From assembly GCA_965153455.1 (NCBI GenBank), contig OZ234500.1:15189579-15253578 (forward strand): a stretch of DNA of 64,000 nucleotides, written 5' to 3'. The notes below the pieces were generated by a model. It was given only the letters and a program-made list of their open reading frames with translations. It was not told the origin of the DNA and searched no databases. Position 1 is the first letter of the stretch. Each line of letters begins with the position of its first letter. The position numbers and the translations under genes are program-made. This document shows positions 10,555 to 22,100 of this stretch, piece by piece. The stretch comes from Sphagnum compactum. Taxonomy: Eukaryota; Bryophyta; Sphagnopsida; Sphagnales.

Positions 10555-10845
10555 CCCAAACCACTTATTTTGAAGTGACCTTACATGTGGGTATTGCATT
10601 TAGGGTTGATTATTTATCTAATGTTGTTTAAATCACCTATGGATTATTTCAAAATGAAATCGCATGCCTGTATTACATATAAGTTTTGGTTTTCATTAAA
10701 AGGCCACTCAAACTACATATTGGTTATTTCGAAATGACCCTACATGTGGGTATTGCATTTAGGGTTGGGTTTACACCTCATGTTACTTAAATTACCTAAG
10801 GGTTATATCGAAACGAACTTGAATATGGGTATCGCATTTAAGGAA
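10555..10845. repeat. Diverged tandem copies with the same motif in inverted orientation
   Basis: Phrases of type GAAATGACCCTACATGTGGGTATTGCATTTAGGG recur at about 10571, 10658 (diverged), 10729 and 10812. TGTGGGTATTGCA is the reverse complement of the TGCAATACCCGCA core of the 9971-10205 array, so the two arrays are in opposite orientation about 350 bp apart. Confidence 0.6.
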
Positions 10846-10894
10846 ACAAAAAAAAAGGTATATCTATTACCATTTGGTAATATTTTCAAGTTAA

Positions 10895-11940
10895 GTTTTT
10901 TGACTTTCTTTTAAAAAAATATAAAATGACATTGCATTGTTTTACATATGTTTAAGCCTTCAAAATTTCGTCCAAAATGCACCATAAATTTATTTTATTT
11001 ATTATAAACTTGTAAAAAAAATGTTAATTAATTTATATGTCTTAAACCTTAAACCTAAACCATAATTCTAACATTAAGTAGTAAATTTTACATTAACCCT
11101 AAGCCCCTGTATCATCAATGTGACCAATTTTGCATTATGTTCATTTTTGTATATGTTAAATCATATTTTAAGGTGAATAAATAATTTTGAAAACATGAAT
11201 TTCATGATGTATTGGTAAGGAATCATGGTTAATGAATTATCACAATATGATATGGATATTGCATTTAAACAAAAGTGGGTTAGGAAATATTGAATTTTAA
11301 CAACTATGGAACATATGGAAACTAAGGAGATTCATAATTATGTTGTAGATCTAAATAAGTGATAAAATCAAAAACCAATACAATGAGGAAGTCTAAAATA
11401 TAAACCTTAAGCCTTGATATATATGAACCAAATTCCTAAACATTAAATCATAAGACATAACTCTAAAAATCCAAATGATATTTTTCCATAAGCCCTTACA
11501 ACCTTAATTATACAAACCCTAACAAAAAAAAGTCCTCGTGTTACATGCCCTAAACCCAAAAAACTATACAAAATATACAAATTATATAATGCAAAACAAA
11601 AAAAAAATAAAAATAGGAAAAACCAAATTTAAAACTTTTAAACTACAAAAATTTAGTCATCAAAGAAAAACCTTAATCTTAAAAAACAATCAAATAAATT
11701 TTGTAAAAACCAAAAGAAAAGATATGTCTCTTACCTTTGTGTGATCTTTTCAAAGTAATTTTTTTCACTCTTTTTGAAAAAGATATAGAATGAAATTGTA
11801 TTACTTCACATATGTCTAAACCCTAAAATTTCCCCCCAACATTTAGCCTAGTTTAGGTTAATTACTATAGATTTGTGAAAAATTTGCTAATTAATTTATG
11901 TGTCCCAACCTTAAACCTAAACCATAATCCAATAGTACAT
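10895..11940. repeat. Diverged direct repeat of about 190 bp (10895-11080 and 11757-11938)
   Basis: Both blocks pass through ACATTGCAT/AAATTGTAT, TT(T/C)ACATATGT(T/C)TAA, and a shared end of type TTAATTTAT(A/G)TGTC...CCTTAAACCTAAACCATAAT(T/C)C. Between them are short degenerate telomere-like phrases (AAACCCTAA, CCTAAACCC). No coding region is supported. Confidence 0.55.
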
Positions 11941-12177
11941 ACTTATAATAATTACATGAAAAGATGTATTGTAATGTCCATTCCATAAATAAATTAGGTA
12001 AACAAAATTTAGTAAAATATGCATTAATTAAACCAAAATGGTTGCAATTATGACATTGTTTCCATTATAAATTGTTTGTAATACCTACATATGGGGACCT
12101 ATGTTCATCATCCATGAACTAGGGTGAACCTTGCTAAATTAATAGTTAGGATTGAGGTTTTAGGGGGATGGGAAAAG

Positions 12178-12955
12178 TGAGTAGGTAATTAGTTAGGTAT
12201 TTGGTTATGTAAAAAACATAGGTAGGTAGGTGAACATAGGGGTAGGTAGGAAGGTGGGTGCATAGTTAGATAAGTAGGTATATAAGTAGGTAGTTGGGTT
12301 AGTAGGCAAGTTAGTAAGTAGAAAAGAAATTCAAGGAGCAAGATAGATAGGTTACTAGAGTAGGTAGGTAGTTGGGTTAGTAGGCAAGTTAATAAGTAGA
12401 AAAGAAGTTCAAGGAACAAGGTCAATAGGTTACTAAAATAGGTAGGTAAATAGGTATATAGATAGGTAGTTGGGTTAGTAGGCAAGTTAGTAAGTAGAAA
12501 GAAAGTTCAAGGAGCAAGGTAGGTAGGTTATTAGAGTAGGTAGGCATGTAAGTAGACAAGTTAATAGGTAGGAAGAAAGTTACAATAGCAAGGTAGCTAG
12601 GTAGATAGGCAAGTTAGTACGTAGGAAACAAGTTACCTTATCAAGGTGACTAGGTTTGTATATTTATGTCAATAGGGTGGTTGTGTATATAAGGTTGTTA
12701 AATAATGTTGTAGCTAAGTCAATAGGGTAGGTAATTAGTACAATGATTAGGTCAGCAGGGAAGTTAAGTCAATAGGGTATGTAATTAACAGGGTAGCTAG
12801 GTTAGTGGGGTAGGTAATTAGTATAATAGTTAGGTTAGTAAGATAACTAGTTATTAAAGTAGTTATGTCAGAAAGGGATAATTAGTAAGGTACGAAGGTT
12901 GGTACGGTAGCTAGGTAGTTATGAAGGTAGGAAGGTGAGCAGGGTAACTATGTGT
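12178..12955. repeat. GTAGGTAGG-type repeat with higher-order units
   Basis: A GTAG/GTTAG-rich tract. Within 12286-12540 a unit of about 75-100 bp recurs at least three times: GGTAGTTGGGTTAGTAGGC, then AAGTTAGTAAGTAGAAA, then TTCAAGGAGCAAGGT. The phrase GGTAGTTGGGTT is at about 12289, 12367 and 12464. To the right the repeat decays into TAGCTAGGTTAGTAGGG forms. Peptides predicted across it are low-complexity artefacts. Confidence 0.8.
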
Positions 12956-13310
12956 GAGCTCAGGTCCGAAAAAAAACAACAAAGAACAAACCAAAAAAAA
13001 GAAGTACAGTGATCAGCAGCGAAAAGAAATAGACTGTGATGAACCCCATTTGACGCCAAATGACAAAATGCAGCCCATCCAGTGTACAAAACGGCCAACT
13101 GGTGCATTGGTGGCTGCTGGTTCACTCTCACCCACTTTTTATTGTTTGTAGAATGATAGTAACTGGAAAATTTTCAGTTTTGGGCCATGTCAAGGTAGGT
13201 AAAGAACCAGGTCCGAGTTGGAAATGCAAAGATCTAGGCCGAAGGTTCTATCAAATTTTAAAAATATACTTGAAAGTTCTAATAACTTCTAAGGTTCGAG
13301 CCTAATAACT
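12956..13310 (+). other. GC-richer island, possible relic, product not recognised
   Basis: Short open frames (12954-13151 and 13060-13305) lie in a stretch less AT-rich than its flanks. They contain a Lys-rich start and, further on, VGKEPGPSWKCKDLGRRFYQ. I see no domain. It may be a fragment of a transposon gene. Confidence 0.2.
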
Positions 13311-14240
13311 AGTAATGACCTCACAGCCGTTTAAAGACGGAACTTGTGACTAATTATTCAATTTCAAACCCTAATAATAATGTGTAGCAAGCTTCAGAGT
13401 GGATCATTGCCCATTAAAATTGTGAATGGACATTAGTAATAAAAAGGAATCAAGTGTGGTTTAATAACAACAAATAATTTAGCCTGAAATTGGATGTTTA
13501 TGTGCAATACTTTGGTATGGGTCAATGGTAAAATTCAATGCTCGGGACAAATAATAGGAGAGAATTCAGATCTCTAAAAATATGCCCTAATTGTCTCAAG
13601 TGGTTTGCAATTAGGGATGAATTGCAAGTGACATTATTTTTATTATTATTTGCATTCAGAAGAGTCGAATGTGCTTAACTCATTCATGTAGACTAAAGAT
13701 CATCAAACAAAAAAAACCTGTTCAAACACACAAAAATCTCTTTCACCTAAGAAAATTGGTCAAATAAAAATTCAGTAAAACACAATCGACATGCCCACTC
13801 ATGAATTCACATTTTTGTGTGTAGAGAATTTTTGTCATTTGGTAGATTATTTACAAAAGAAAAATTTATCAAATATTCTCTTTTTCCCCCAAAACAAACC
13901 TAAAAAATTGTCATGTTTTTACACATTGTTCAAGCGAGTAAAAAAAATATTAAATTTTTTTAATAAATATTTATTTTCATAGCTAGTCTATGCTCAAACA
14001 TGGCTGAATCTCCTTGTGAATGATCGCCAATGTGAGAACATCACAAAGCTTCGCCAGTGATCTTCCTCCCCTTATGAAATGGCTTTAACACATGTGAGGT
14101 CGAGAGCAAAAAAATAATTTCTATGAGTGAGTTATGGTTCTGAAGGTGTCCAATGTTACGATACCATGCAATAATGAAAGTCCGCTTCATTGCTTACTCA
14201 TAAGGTCCTTTGCTTTTAATCATTGAAAGAAATGTAGTCC
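13311..14240. other. AT-rich intergenic DNA, nothing recognised
   Basis: No gene or element ends seen. G-rich runs begin at 14247. Confidence 0.5.
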
Positions 14241-14404
14241 TCTTGGGGGGGGGCCTGGGGAGGGAGGCGCCATTAAATTTGGGGCATTAAAAGGTTTCAC
14301 TTGAATTGATGGTGGGGGGGGGGGCGCGCAGGGAGGTAGGCTAGGGAATGTCCCATGTGTGGGACAGGGTACGGCGAGTCACAGGGTTGCTTTTAGGGCT
14401 TTTG

Positions 14405-14655
14405 TGATGTAGCCAAAGTGGCGATCATTAAATAATTTAGCCTAATTTGGCTACATACCTGCTAGATATGAAATTAGAAAATACAAGAGAATCTTTCTAT
14501 GTTTCTGGCTACCTACTAGAACTTATCATTAAAATTTGACGATTAAGATTTTATTTTTTTCAAATCTGGCGAATTTGGGCGCCTTTTCCCATTGAAAAAT
14601 CCTTTGTACAGGTCAAAATTATAATTTTCAGGTCAAAATTTGGCGAAAATTAGCC
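14405..14655 (+). mobile_element. MITE-like dispersed repeat, copy A
   Basis: About 250 bp beginning TGATGTAGCCAAAGTGGCGA, passing through TTTGGCTACATACCTGCTAGA, GGCTACCTACTAGAACTTA and AAATCCTTTGTACAGGTCAAAA, and ending CAGGTCAAAATTTGGCGAAAATTAGCCAG. Clear relatives lie at 35588-35845 and 35900-36105 (same strand) and 37177-37438 (opposite strand), and degraded pieces at 785-1000. No coding capacity. The repeated GTAGCCAAA/TTTGGCTAC words can pair with each other. Confidence 0.7.
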
Positions 14656-14840
14656 AGATACAGTGAAGAGGCATATGGTCAGGTGACAACATCGACCAGC
14701 GCACCATCCATTGGATGCTGGTTATGACTCAGTTATGGATGAACCTCAACCGAGTTAATCTCTGGTCTCAACTTGGTAACCCATTCTGTAAGAAGTAGGT
14801 CCTATACATAGGTAAATAGGTAGGAAAATGGGCCATTGCT

Positions 14841-14890
14841 AGGTAGTGAAAACAGCCATTACACTATGATAATGGCTGTTTTCACTACCT
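14841..14890. repeat. Perfect 21-bp inverted repeat with 8-base loop
   Basis: The arm AGGTAGTGAAAACAGCCATTA (14841-14861) is the exact reverse complement of 14870-14890. The loop is CACTATGA. The outer flanks also carry TAGGTAG/CTACCTA words. It could be the core of a small MITE or extrude as a cruciform. Confidence 0.9.
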
Positions 14891-14954
14891 ATCTACCTAA
14901 GGTACATAGGTCGATGAGTGAACATTTAAGAACTCAAAGGAAGTTGAATCTTCA

Positions 14955-15480
14955 CACATTGGTCCTTTCAAAGCTTAAAGAACATTTGTAACTTTTCCCC
15001 TAGCACTTTCAATGTCACAAAAATTGCTCAAATTTGATAAAAGAATGAGAAAGATATGGGGTGTTTGATGTAAAGGGATTCAATGTTCAGTGATGGATGA
15101 ATTTTAAAAACTTAAAAGTTTGAGCTTAAAATCTTTGATTGATGCATCTTTGCTTTCTAAATACAAAGAAGAATGTCAAGCTCTTGTTTGCACATCCATC
15201 AGGGTTTTAATAACTTATATAATGAACTAAAAATGAAGAAGATATGGAGCAGAAACTAGATATGAGTCTAAACTTAGTTTTCAATTTTTTTGAAATAAAT
15301 TATCTCTCACTCTCTTCTTGTGTTTTATGTGTTTATCCTTTACTTTTGGTGTTCAAAGAACATTTTAGCCTTCCAGATTAAGTGTTGAATGACACAAAAA
15401 ATCACTCAATTTGGTTAAAGAATGAGAAAAATATTGAAAAATGTTCAATGATAAGTACATGTTCGGTGATGGGCGATTCT
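14955..15480. repeat. Diverged direct duplication (about 14955-15115 and 15343-15480)
   Basis: Both blocks share the order AAAGAACATT, then an AATGTCACAAAAA(T)TGCTCAA/AATGACACAAAAAATCACTCAA-type phrase, then AAAGAATGAGAAA, then TGTTCA(G/A)TGAT and GGTGATGG. An old local duplication upstream of the XRCC4-type gene. Confidence 0.5.
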
Positions 15481-16102
15481 ACTCTATTAACAACCCAGTT
15501 TGTCAAAGCAGATTGTTAGAGGTATGTGAAATAAAAACAGCAACTGAGCTAACCACCATGGTTAGCTAGGGAGCTAAAACCCAACAGAAAACTGTTTTTT
15601 CTGACCAGTTATCATCCATCCTTTTATGGTACGCTGAGTGGGTACCGTCTGGGTGTCACTTGGTAATTGGTCATGACTCTTCATCCAAACGAAATCTGCA
15701 AGATACTTTCCAGTGAAAAAGAGAATGAATATCATCGAAGTATCGTGTTTCATCCACTCGCCTGCACCTTGGTCGTTGGATGAAAGCTCCTCGTCTCCGT
15801 GCCGCTGCTTGCTTGCTTGCTTGGCCGTTTCCTTTCCCCGTGTGGTGTGTCTGTTTTGCGTCCTCGCGCTTTTGTGTGTGTGTGTGTGCGCGCGCGTGCG
15901 TGGGTGTGTGTGTTTGTTTTGGATTGCATTGTGTGTGTGTTTTCACGAAGATCGCAGGTGCGCAGAGGTGTTTGTGTGGATGAGTGTGTTCCTTCTTGCG
16001 TGCAGATCGTCAACTCCCGCAAAAAAAAAAAAAAAACGGTGCAAGCTGTGTACACACCACGTCCTTGTTGCTTCGGTGGTGCTGGTTGTGGTCCTCGAGA
16101 TC
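15481..16102 (+). promoter_or_regulatory. Probable promoter and 5' leader of the XRCC4-DUF3444 gene
   Basis: GC rises sharply from about 15660, as at other gene starts in the window. The stretch holds (TG)n and (GC)n microsatellites (about 15870-15930) and an A16 run at 16021. Open frames on both strands here are compositional, and none shows a protein motif. The translation start chosen for the gene is the ATG at 16103 because it leads straight into the conserved XRCC4 head. Confidence 0.4.
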
Positions 16103-19100
16103 ATGGCGGATGAAGGAGGAGAAGAGCAGCCCGAAGAGGAGGTGGCAAGTTTGGTCTGTGTACGTCTGAACGTGAACGACAATGACCGCGTTTACGTGAA
16201 GTCAAGCTGGCGGAAGACCAGCTTCGGCATCGTCGTTCTCAACAATCAAAGTGGCGAAGCATGGTCGTGCGACGGTGCGTAATCAACACAGACTCTGTAC
16301 GTGCGTGCGTGCGTGCGTGTGTTTTTGTTCTTTGTTTTGGTGCGTGCTTGTTTGTACGTGTGAGTGCGTGCATTTCGGTTGAGGATTGTAGTCGTCGTGT
16401 TATTCTCTGCAAGGGTCGAATTGGCGTTTGTATCATAGTGAACTGATATATTCTGGCTCGAAGTCCTCGAGAGCAGACTTTCTCGGACCTGATGAGTCTG
16501 AGCTGAATTTTGCAGTGAGCGCAAATCCGCAACTGTTTTGCCCTTGTGTACATACTTCTCTGGTTTCAGCTCTGTTAGAGCATCTCCACCGGAAATATGT
16601 GGCCCTTTCACCGGAAATCTTGGATGAGGTGCAGCAGTCATATGCAGTCGATCCACTCGAAGAAAAGACTGCTGTGACCCTGGAAAAATGAACAGCTTTC
16701 TAGTGGCCTCCAATGGAAGAGTCTAATAAATACAAAAGCCCCGCCTATTTTTTGCTGTCCGAGTTTTAAAGAGTAAATAACTAAAACTTGGATGTGAGAA
16801 ATATATTTGCAGGGTCACATACTCAGCACCTCTGGAGATGCTCTTACAGCTCTTGTGGGGTGTGTTGTGTTGGGTTGGACAGTGGTAGAGAAGGAAGTGG
16901 CAGAAGAAGCAGCACTGCAAGGCAAAAGTGTGAGACAATACATGGAAAATGCTCGCACCCATCTGAGTGCACAACAGCCACACTCAACTTACTCCTTCTA
17001 CACAATTGGCAAGAACCACACACAGGTTAGAAAGAAAGAAGTGTAGTTCTTGACACATGAAGGAATGATCATAGTATTCCTATCTCTCTCTCTTTTGGAT
17101 TGATTCTGTTGCAAAAGAAATCTGAACAATTGAGTCCTTGATTGATCAAAGAAGTTCTTGACATGATGGAAGATCATAGTATCTATCTCTGTTTTGGATT
17201 CCGTTGCCAAAAAAAAAAGTTTGAATGCTCAATTCAATCCTTGATCAATCTTAAGACTAGTGACAAATTCTTTGTTCACTGGTTTGAAATTGTTTCTTCC
17301 TTATTTACAAGTTTTGCTCTGGCCTTGCCTGGAATGGATGTGGCAGCAGTACTTGTCTTGGACAGGATGCGCAACAAACAATGTGCAGCAGGTGTTGAAG
17401 GTGGTTCTAAGGTTACATCGGATGTCTGACACGTCCTCTGTCACCAATGCTTTCTTTGATGTATTGATTAACACTGTGACCAATCTCCAAGTAAATAAGT
17501 CTTTCTTTCATATCACCCCTGGAATTCATTTGTCTGCTTTGTGCTTTCATCATGAGTTTGAGAAACAGAGGTGATACATCTTTTTCAGAAGCAATTCTTA
17601 AAGATGCGTACTTCATGGCATGAGTTTATTTCTAGAGTTTTCTTTTATGCACTATGGAATGGTTGAGCCCCCTAGGGCCCCATTCTGTTGGGTAAGGGTG
17701 CCAGCGAGCCCCTTAGGGCGAGCTGAGCTAGGTGATGGACCCAACATAATGGGCAAGGGCGATGCCATTCCATGACATTAAGGTCGGGGTGGTGGATACA
17801 ACAATTTTAGAAAAAAATTCATGTTCAACAGACATTTTGTTCACTATTATGAGTAGACTATGATCATTGTTGGAAGATTATGTGATATAATGTGGTCAAG
17901 AAGAGGACATAATCTGCGGCCCCAAAATTATGTGCAGCACATGTGACTCTGTTGCAGTAGAATGTGTAAACCATTCTTCCATTGTACCAAATTCACAAGA
18001 GAGATGGGATGATATTACTATGAAGTGTCTGATGTTCTAAGAAGGCAGCAAGGGGGAGGCAGAGAAATCAATCATGCTAAAATAATGTTCAACATGCAGG
18101 CCCAGACATTTGCAGCCAAAGAGAGGGCACACAAAGCTGCACTAATGCGTCAGATGCTCAAACGAATCCGAACAGCTGGGGAGAACAAATTCACTGCAAA
18201 GAGGGCACATAAGTCTAATGACTTCAACATGGGACAAAACAAGGGAGAGGCCAGTTATGGCGTATCTGCTGCTGGACGGAAGCTAAACACAGTTCCTCTA
18301 CTCAAGTTACACCCTGCCTCTCAGTCCAGTTCCCTGGTGTGCAGCCAACAGACTGGTCCCAGAACCAGCAGCCTCAATGTTAATAATTCTCAACCCTACT
18401 TTCTGTCAGAAGCCCCAAATTCATGTCTCAGGGATGCTGGCCAGATTGTCACACACATGGCTTCTCCTGAGCCTGTTGTATTCAACCCTTCAAGAGTGGA
18501 TGTGAGTGATGAAATAATGGATGAGGACAAGTGTCAGGGTGATGAGGAGTCGGGGCGGAGATTCTATACTCGTGGAATAATAACAGGAGAAAAACTGAAA
18601 CCAAGACTGCAGCTCTTGTCTGGGTCAGAAAGTGATAAACAGGGAAATCGAGCATCTTCTCATCATAACAGAGAGAATCTGCTAACTGCTGCTCAAACCA
18701 TCTTTCCTGCTTCCAAGGTGATGATGGGCAATGATGGCAAAAGAGGGCTGATCAGCAAACAGAAGAGTGCAGGTCCTGTTTGTGGAGTGGTCACAGACCC
18801 TGCCCATGCTAGACAGTGTTTTGCAGGTGGTGACTCTAGAGAAGATATTATCATTCTCAGTGACTCTGAAAGTGAGCCTGGACACAGACATGGTGATATG
18901 CTCAATGACTCTGATGGAGAATTTGCAGGATTACTTGAGAAACAGTTAATGGATACTGTGGCAGCAGCAGAGCCAGTACTACTAGCAGGGAGATCAAGTG
19001 ACAAGAGCAACAGGGTTACTCAGATGATATACGGGGCTGCAAAGGAAAGTAGGATGGACCAAAAGGGGCATCAGGGATCATTGAAGACCTTCAGCAAGGT

Positions 19101-22100
19101 GGTTCTTCCTCAATGCAAGCAGAATGACAGAAGAGCAAAGGATTTAGTATACCCTCCTGCCCTCATCAGCAAAGGAAAGGGTGTTCATGGTTGTGAGGGA
19201 GAAAGAGGAGGGTGGCAACCAAGCCATTTTGAAAATCATAGGAAATTGAGAACCAGGAGTAGGTGTGAAGGTGATCGTCGTGATGCACAACATCTGGAGT
19301 TCATGTTGCAACATGACAGTCTGGACAAAGGACATATGTGGTTTGAGAGACAGGCAGATAACCGAGGTATGTATCATCACAAAAAGCAGAGAGACATATG
19401 TGGCACTCAAACCGCATGTAGGGTTGTGGAAGACATGATCCATGAACCAGTATTGGAGAAAAGGCTGCATTCCACCACTGGCCCAAGTCAGAAAGAGACC
19501 CTAATTCCTACTACCTGTACTGCATTCAGGTAGGCCACAAAGGAGCTACACCTCCTGAACGCTTAAAAAGTTTGTATCCATAGCAAATTCTTCTGTCTTT
19601 GGAGATCATCATATCCCTTGTACATGGAATTGTACAAGTTCATAGGATGCTTCTTAAGGACAATTCTTATGGCCTAGATCTTGACAAAGAGGCCATTGGT
19701 CATTTTTGTTATTCTATGCAGGGGTCTGGCCAAAGAAGGTGAAGAATCGAAGTGGAGTACGTGGCTAAAGGAAGCCAAGATAGAGTTCCAAGAGTTCACC
19801 AGCACTGACTTATCCTCAGGTAAAGTGCATGAGGGTTCACTGAAGGATCATCATGGCAACAATTCTAAAGAGCTTGCCAAGCACAACAAGGATGTCAAGG
19901 ATCTAACTTCTGGGCAAGAAGACAAAAGCCTTCTCCAGGTGCAGCCATTGTCTTCACTGAAAAGGAAACTTTATTTGAAGAGTCTTGAGCCATTTTCTAC
20001 TAATCAAACCAATTCACTATTTCCTTTGGATAGTGGATTAAGAAGCTATGATGAGAAGAAGCAACAACATGGAAATTGGGAATTCCCAATGGAACGGGAA
20101 AAGAGAAGAGATGTAAGACAGGAGCTGATATTCTCTAAGGTGAACCAGGGTCAAAGACTGGAAACCAAGACAACTGTGAAAGCAGAGATCAAGGAAGATG
20201 ACTGCCAAAGGAATGATGAGGAGGAAAATGGATACCAGTGTCAACCAGAAGATGATACTGAGGAGGTTCCTTATGTTGGACAGACAATCTCAGAAATTCT
20301 GAAGAGCAGAGGACATGGAACGCTCAAGGCGAGTAATCAACGAAACAAGTGCCGTGGTAGGCAGACCTCACGAAACAACAAAGATGTTCTTGCATGGTCA
20401 GCAAGGAGAGGACACATAGCAGCCCGTGGACTTCAAGGAGAAATTGTTCTCCCAGAATGTAATACTAAGTTCTCTCAGAACTCATGAAGGTTTCTCAGTT
20501 ATATGTTCTGCAATGTCTTACTCTGATTGTCAGTTTGTCACAATGCCCACCTACATGTAATAACATAGTCTGAGAGTTGAAGAAAATGTGGTCTTGTCAC
20601 CACAAAGTAAGATGGCATTCCTGTGTAGAGAATTGCAGGTGCAGAGGAAAAAACTGGCTCAGAAGAGACAGACCCAGCTCTATCATCTGATTCCTCCGAC
20701 GATGATGCTTCATTAATTGATCAGGAATCAGAAAGCATGATTGAACAACAAGTTCCTGATGCTGATTATTATATATTCGATGATGATCGCACTGAGGAAC
20801 ATGTCAAGCAGGACCAGGTTAGTCTTGACAGATCCATATCAATCCTTTACATGCAACACAGAAAAAAGTTAGACCCCTTCTTTTGTGACCCCTTGCCATT
20901 TCCAATGACATTGAACCACATGACTACATAGTTGAAATGGACACTTGTGACATACATGACTGTAGTCAAGTTGGACATTCGTGACCTACATTGCAGACAT
21001 GTTCATAATAGTCGTCCCTTGTCCCCGAAAGCTATTATTTCTAATGTTGTGCAATTATTTGAGTTTATAAGGAACAACCAGTTCTGGTTTTTAAATTATT
21101 TCAGAATCAGAGAATCACTGGTTCTGGTTCTTTGAAAACATCAGAATCAACGAACTGCTCATCCTTTTTATATAAAAAAAACTTAAAAAAGGGCAGTTTT
21201 CATGAAAGAGCTGGCAACAAACTGGTGGTTTTATGACCAGTTAATTAACGTTTTCAAAAAGCAATGAGAACTGTGGTTGCATACCAGAACTGGGTCTTTC
21301 ATTTTTTGAGAACCATGGTTCTGAATCCTAAGAACCGCCCTGAAAACCTCTGGGGGTCTGTTCATCTGTTCCTGTTTCTTAAACTGCCCAGATAACGTCC
21401 TGGGGTCTGTTCCTGCTTCTAATAACCACCCGATACTGGTTACTTCTTTTCTGCCAACATGTATTTGAGTCTTCTATGTTGAGGATGCATAATCATTGCT
21501 TGATGGATGGCAATCTCTGTGTGGCAGCATAGAGTCGAATTTATTTTATAAGATCTGGAAGGTCAGGAAATAATGGGAACATGCTGTGAATTGTAGGTAT
21601 GGGCATTGTATGATGAATTCGATGGGATGCCCCGCATGTGGGTGCATGTTAAAAAGGTGACGCATGAGCCTTCATTCAAGGCCTGGGTGTCATGGCTAGA
21701 GCCTCATAATCCATCGAAGCGGGCTCTGCAATGGCATGAGGTCAAACCCTAGTAACTTTTCTCCTCACCTTGTTCCTCAGCAGCTTCAATAGCTCTGATT
21801 TCTCTATATATGTGTCTGGTAGTTGAGTCTGCTCATCATCATTTACCTACTGTTGTGTTTCTGTACCCTTCTCCTTTCTCCATCTGTTTTGTTGCTTTCT
21901 CTGATATGTTTCTTATTCACCCTCCTTGGCTGAAACAGTCCACAGGTTACAACATCTCTTGTGGCACATTCAAGGAAGGCAGGACTGTTGTGTGTGATAA
22001 AATTAACTTTTTCTCCCATGAGATGAAGTCAGTTACTCGCCTGATGCACAATCATTTCCAGATTTACCCCCAGTGTGGTGAGGTGTGGGCACTTTACAAG

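Noticed and set aside
15713-16282. Several open frames on both strands (15671-16282) with Cys- or Thr/His-rich peptides
   Set aside because: They are readings of (TG)n/(AC)n microsatellites. Only the part after the ATG at 16103 on the plus strand matches a known family.
16428-16691. Plus-strand frame MYHSELIYSG... with helix-like sequence, first considered as exon 2 of the XRCC4 gene
   Set aside because: Joining exon 1 directly to 16883 restores the XRCC4 head without a gap (AWSCD followed by VVEKEVAEEAA), whereas this frame adds sequence with no counterpart in the family and no donor in phase.
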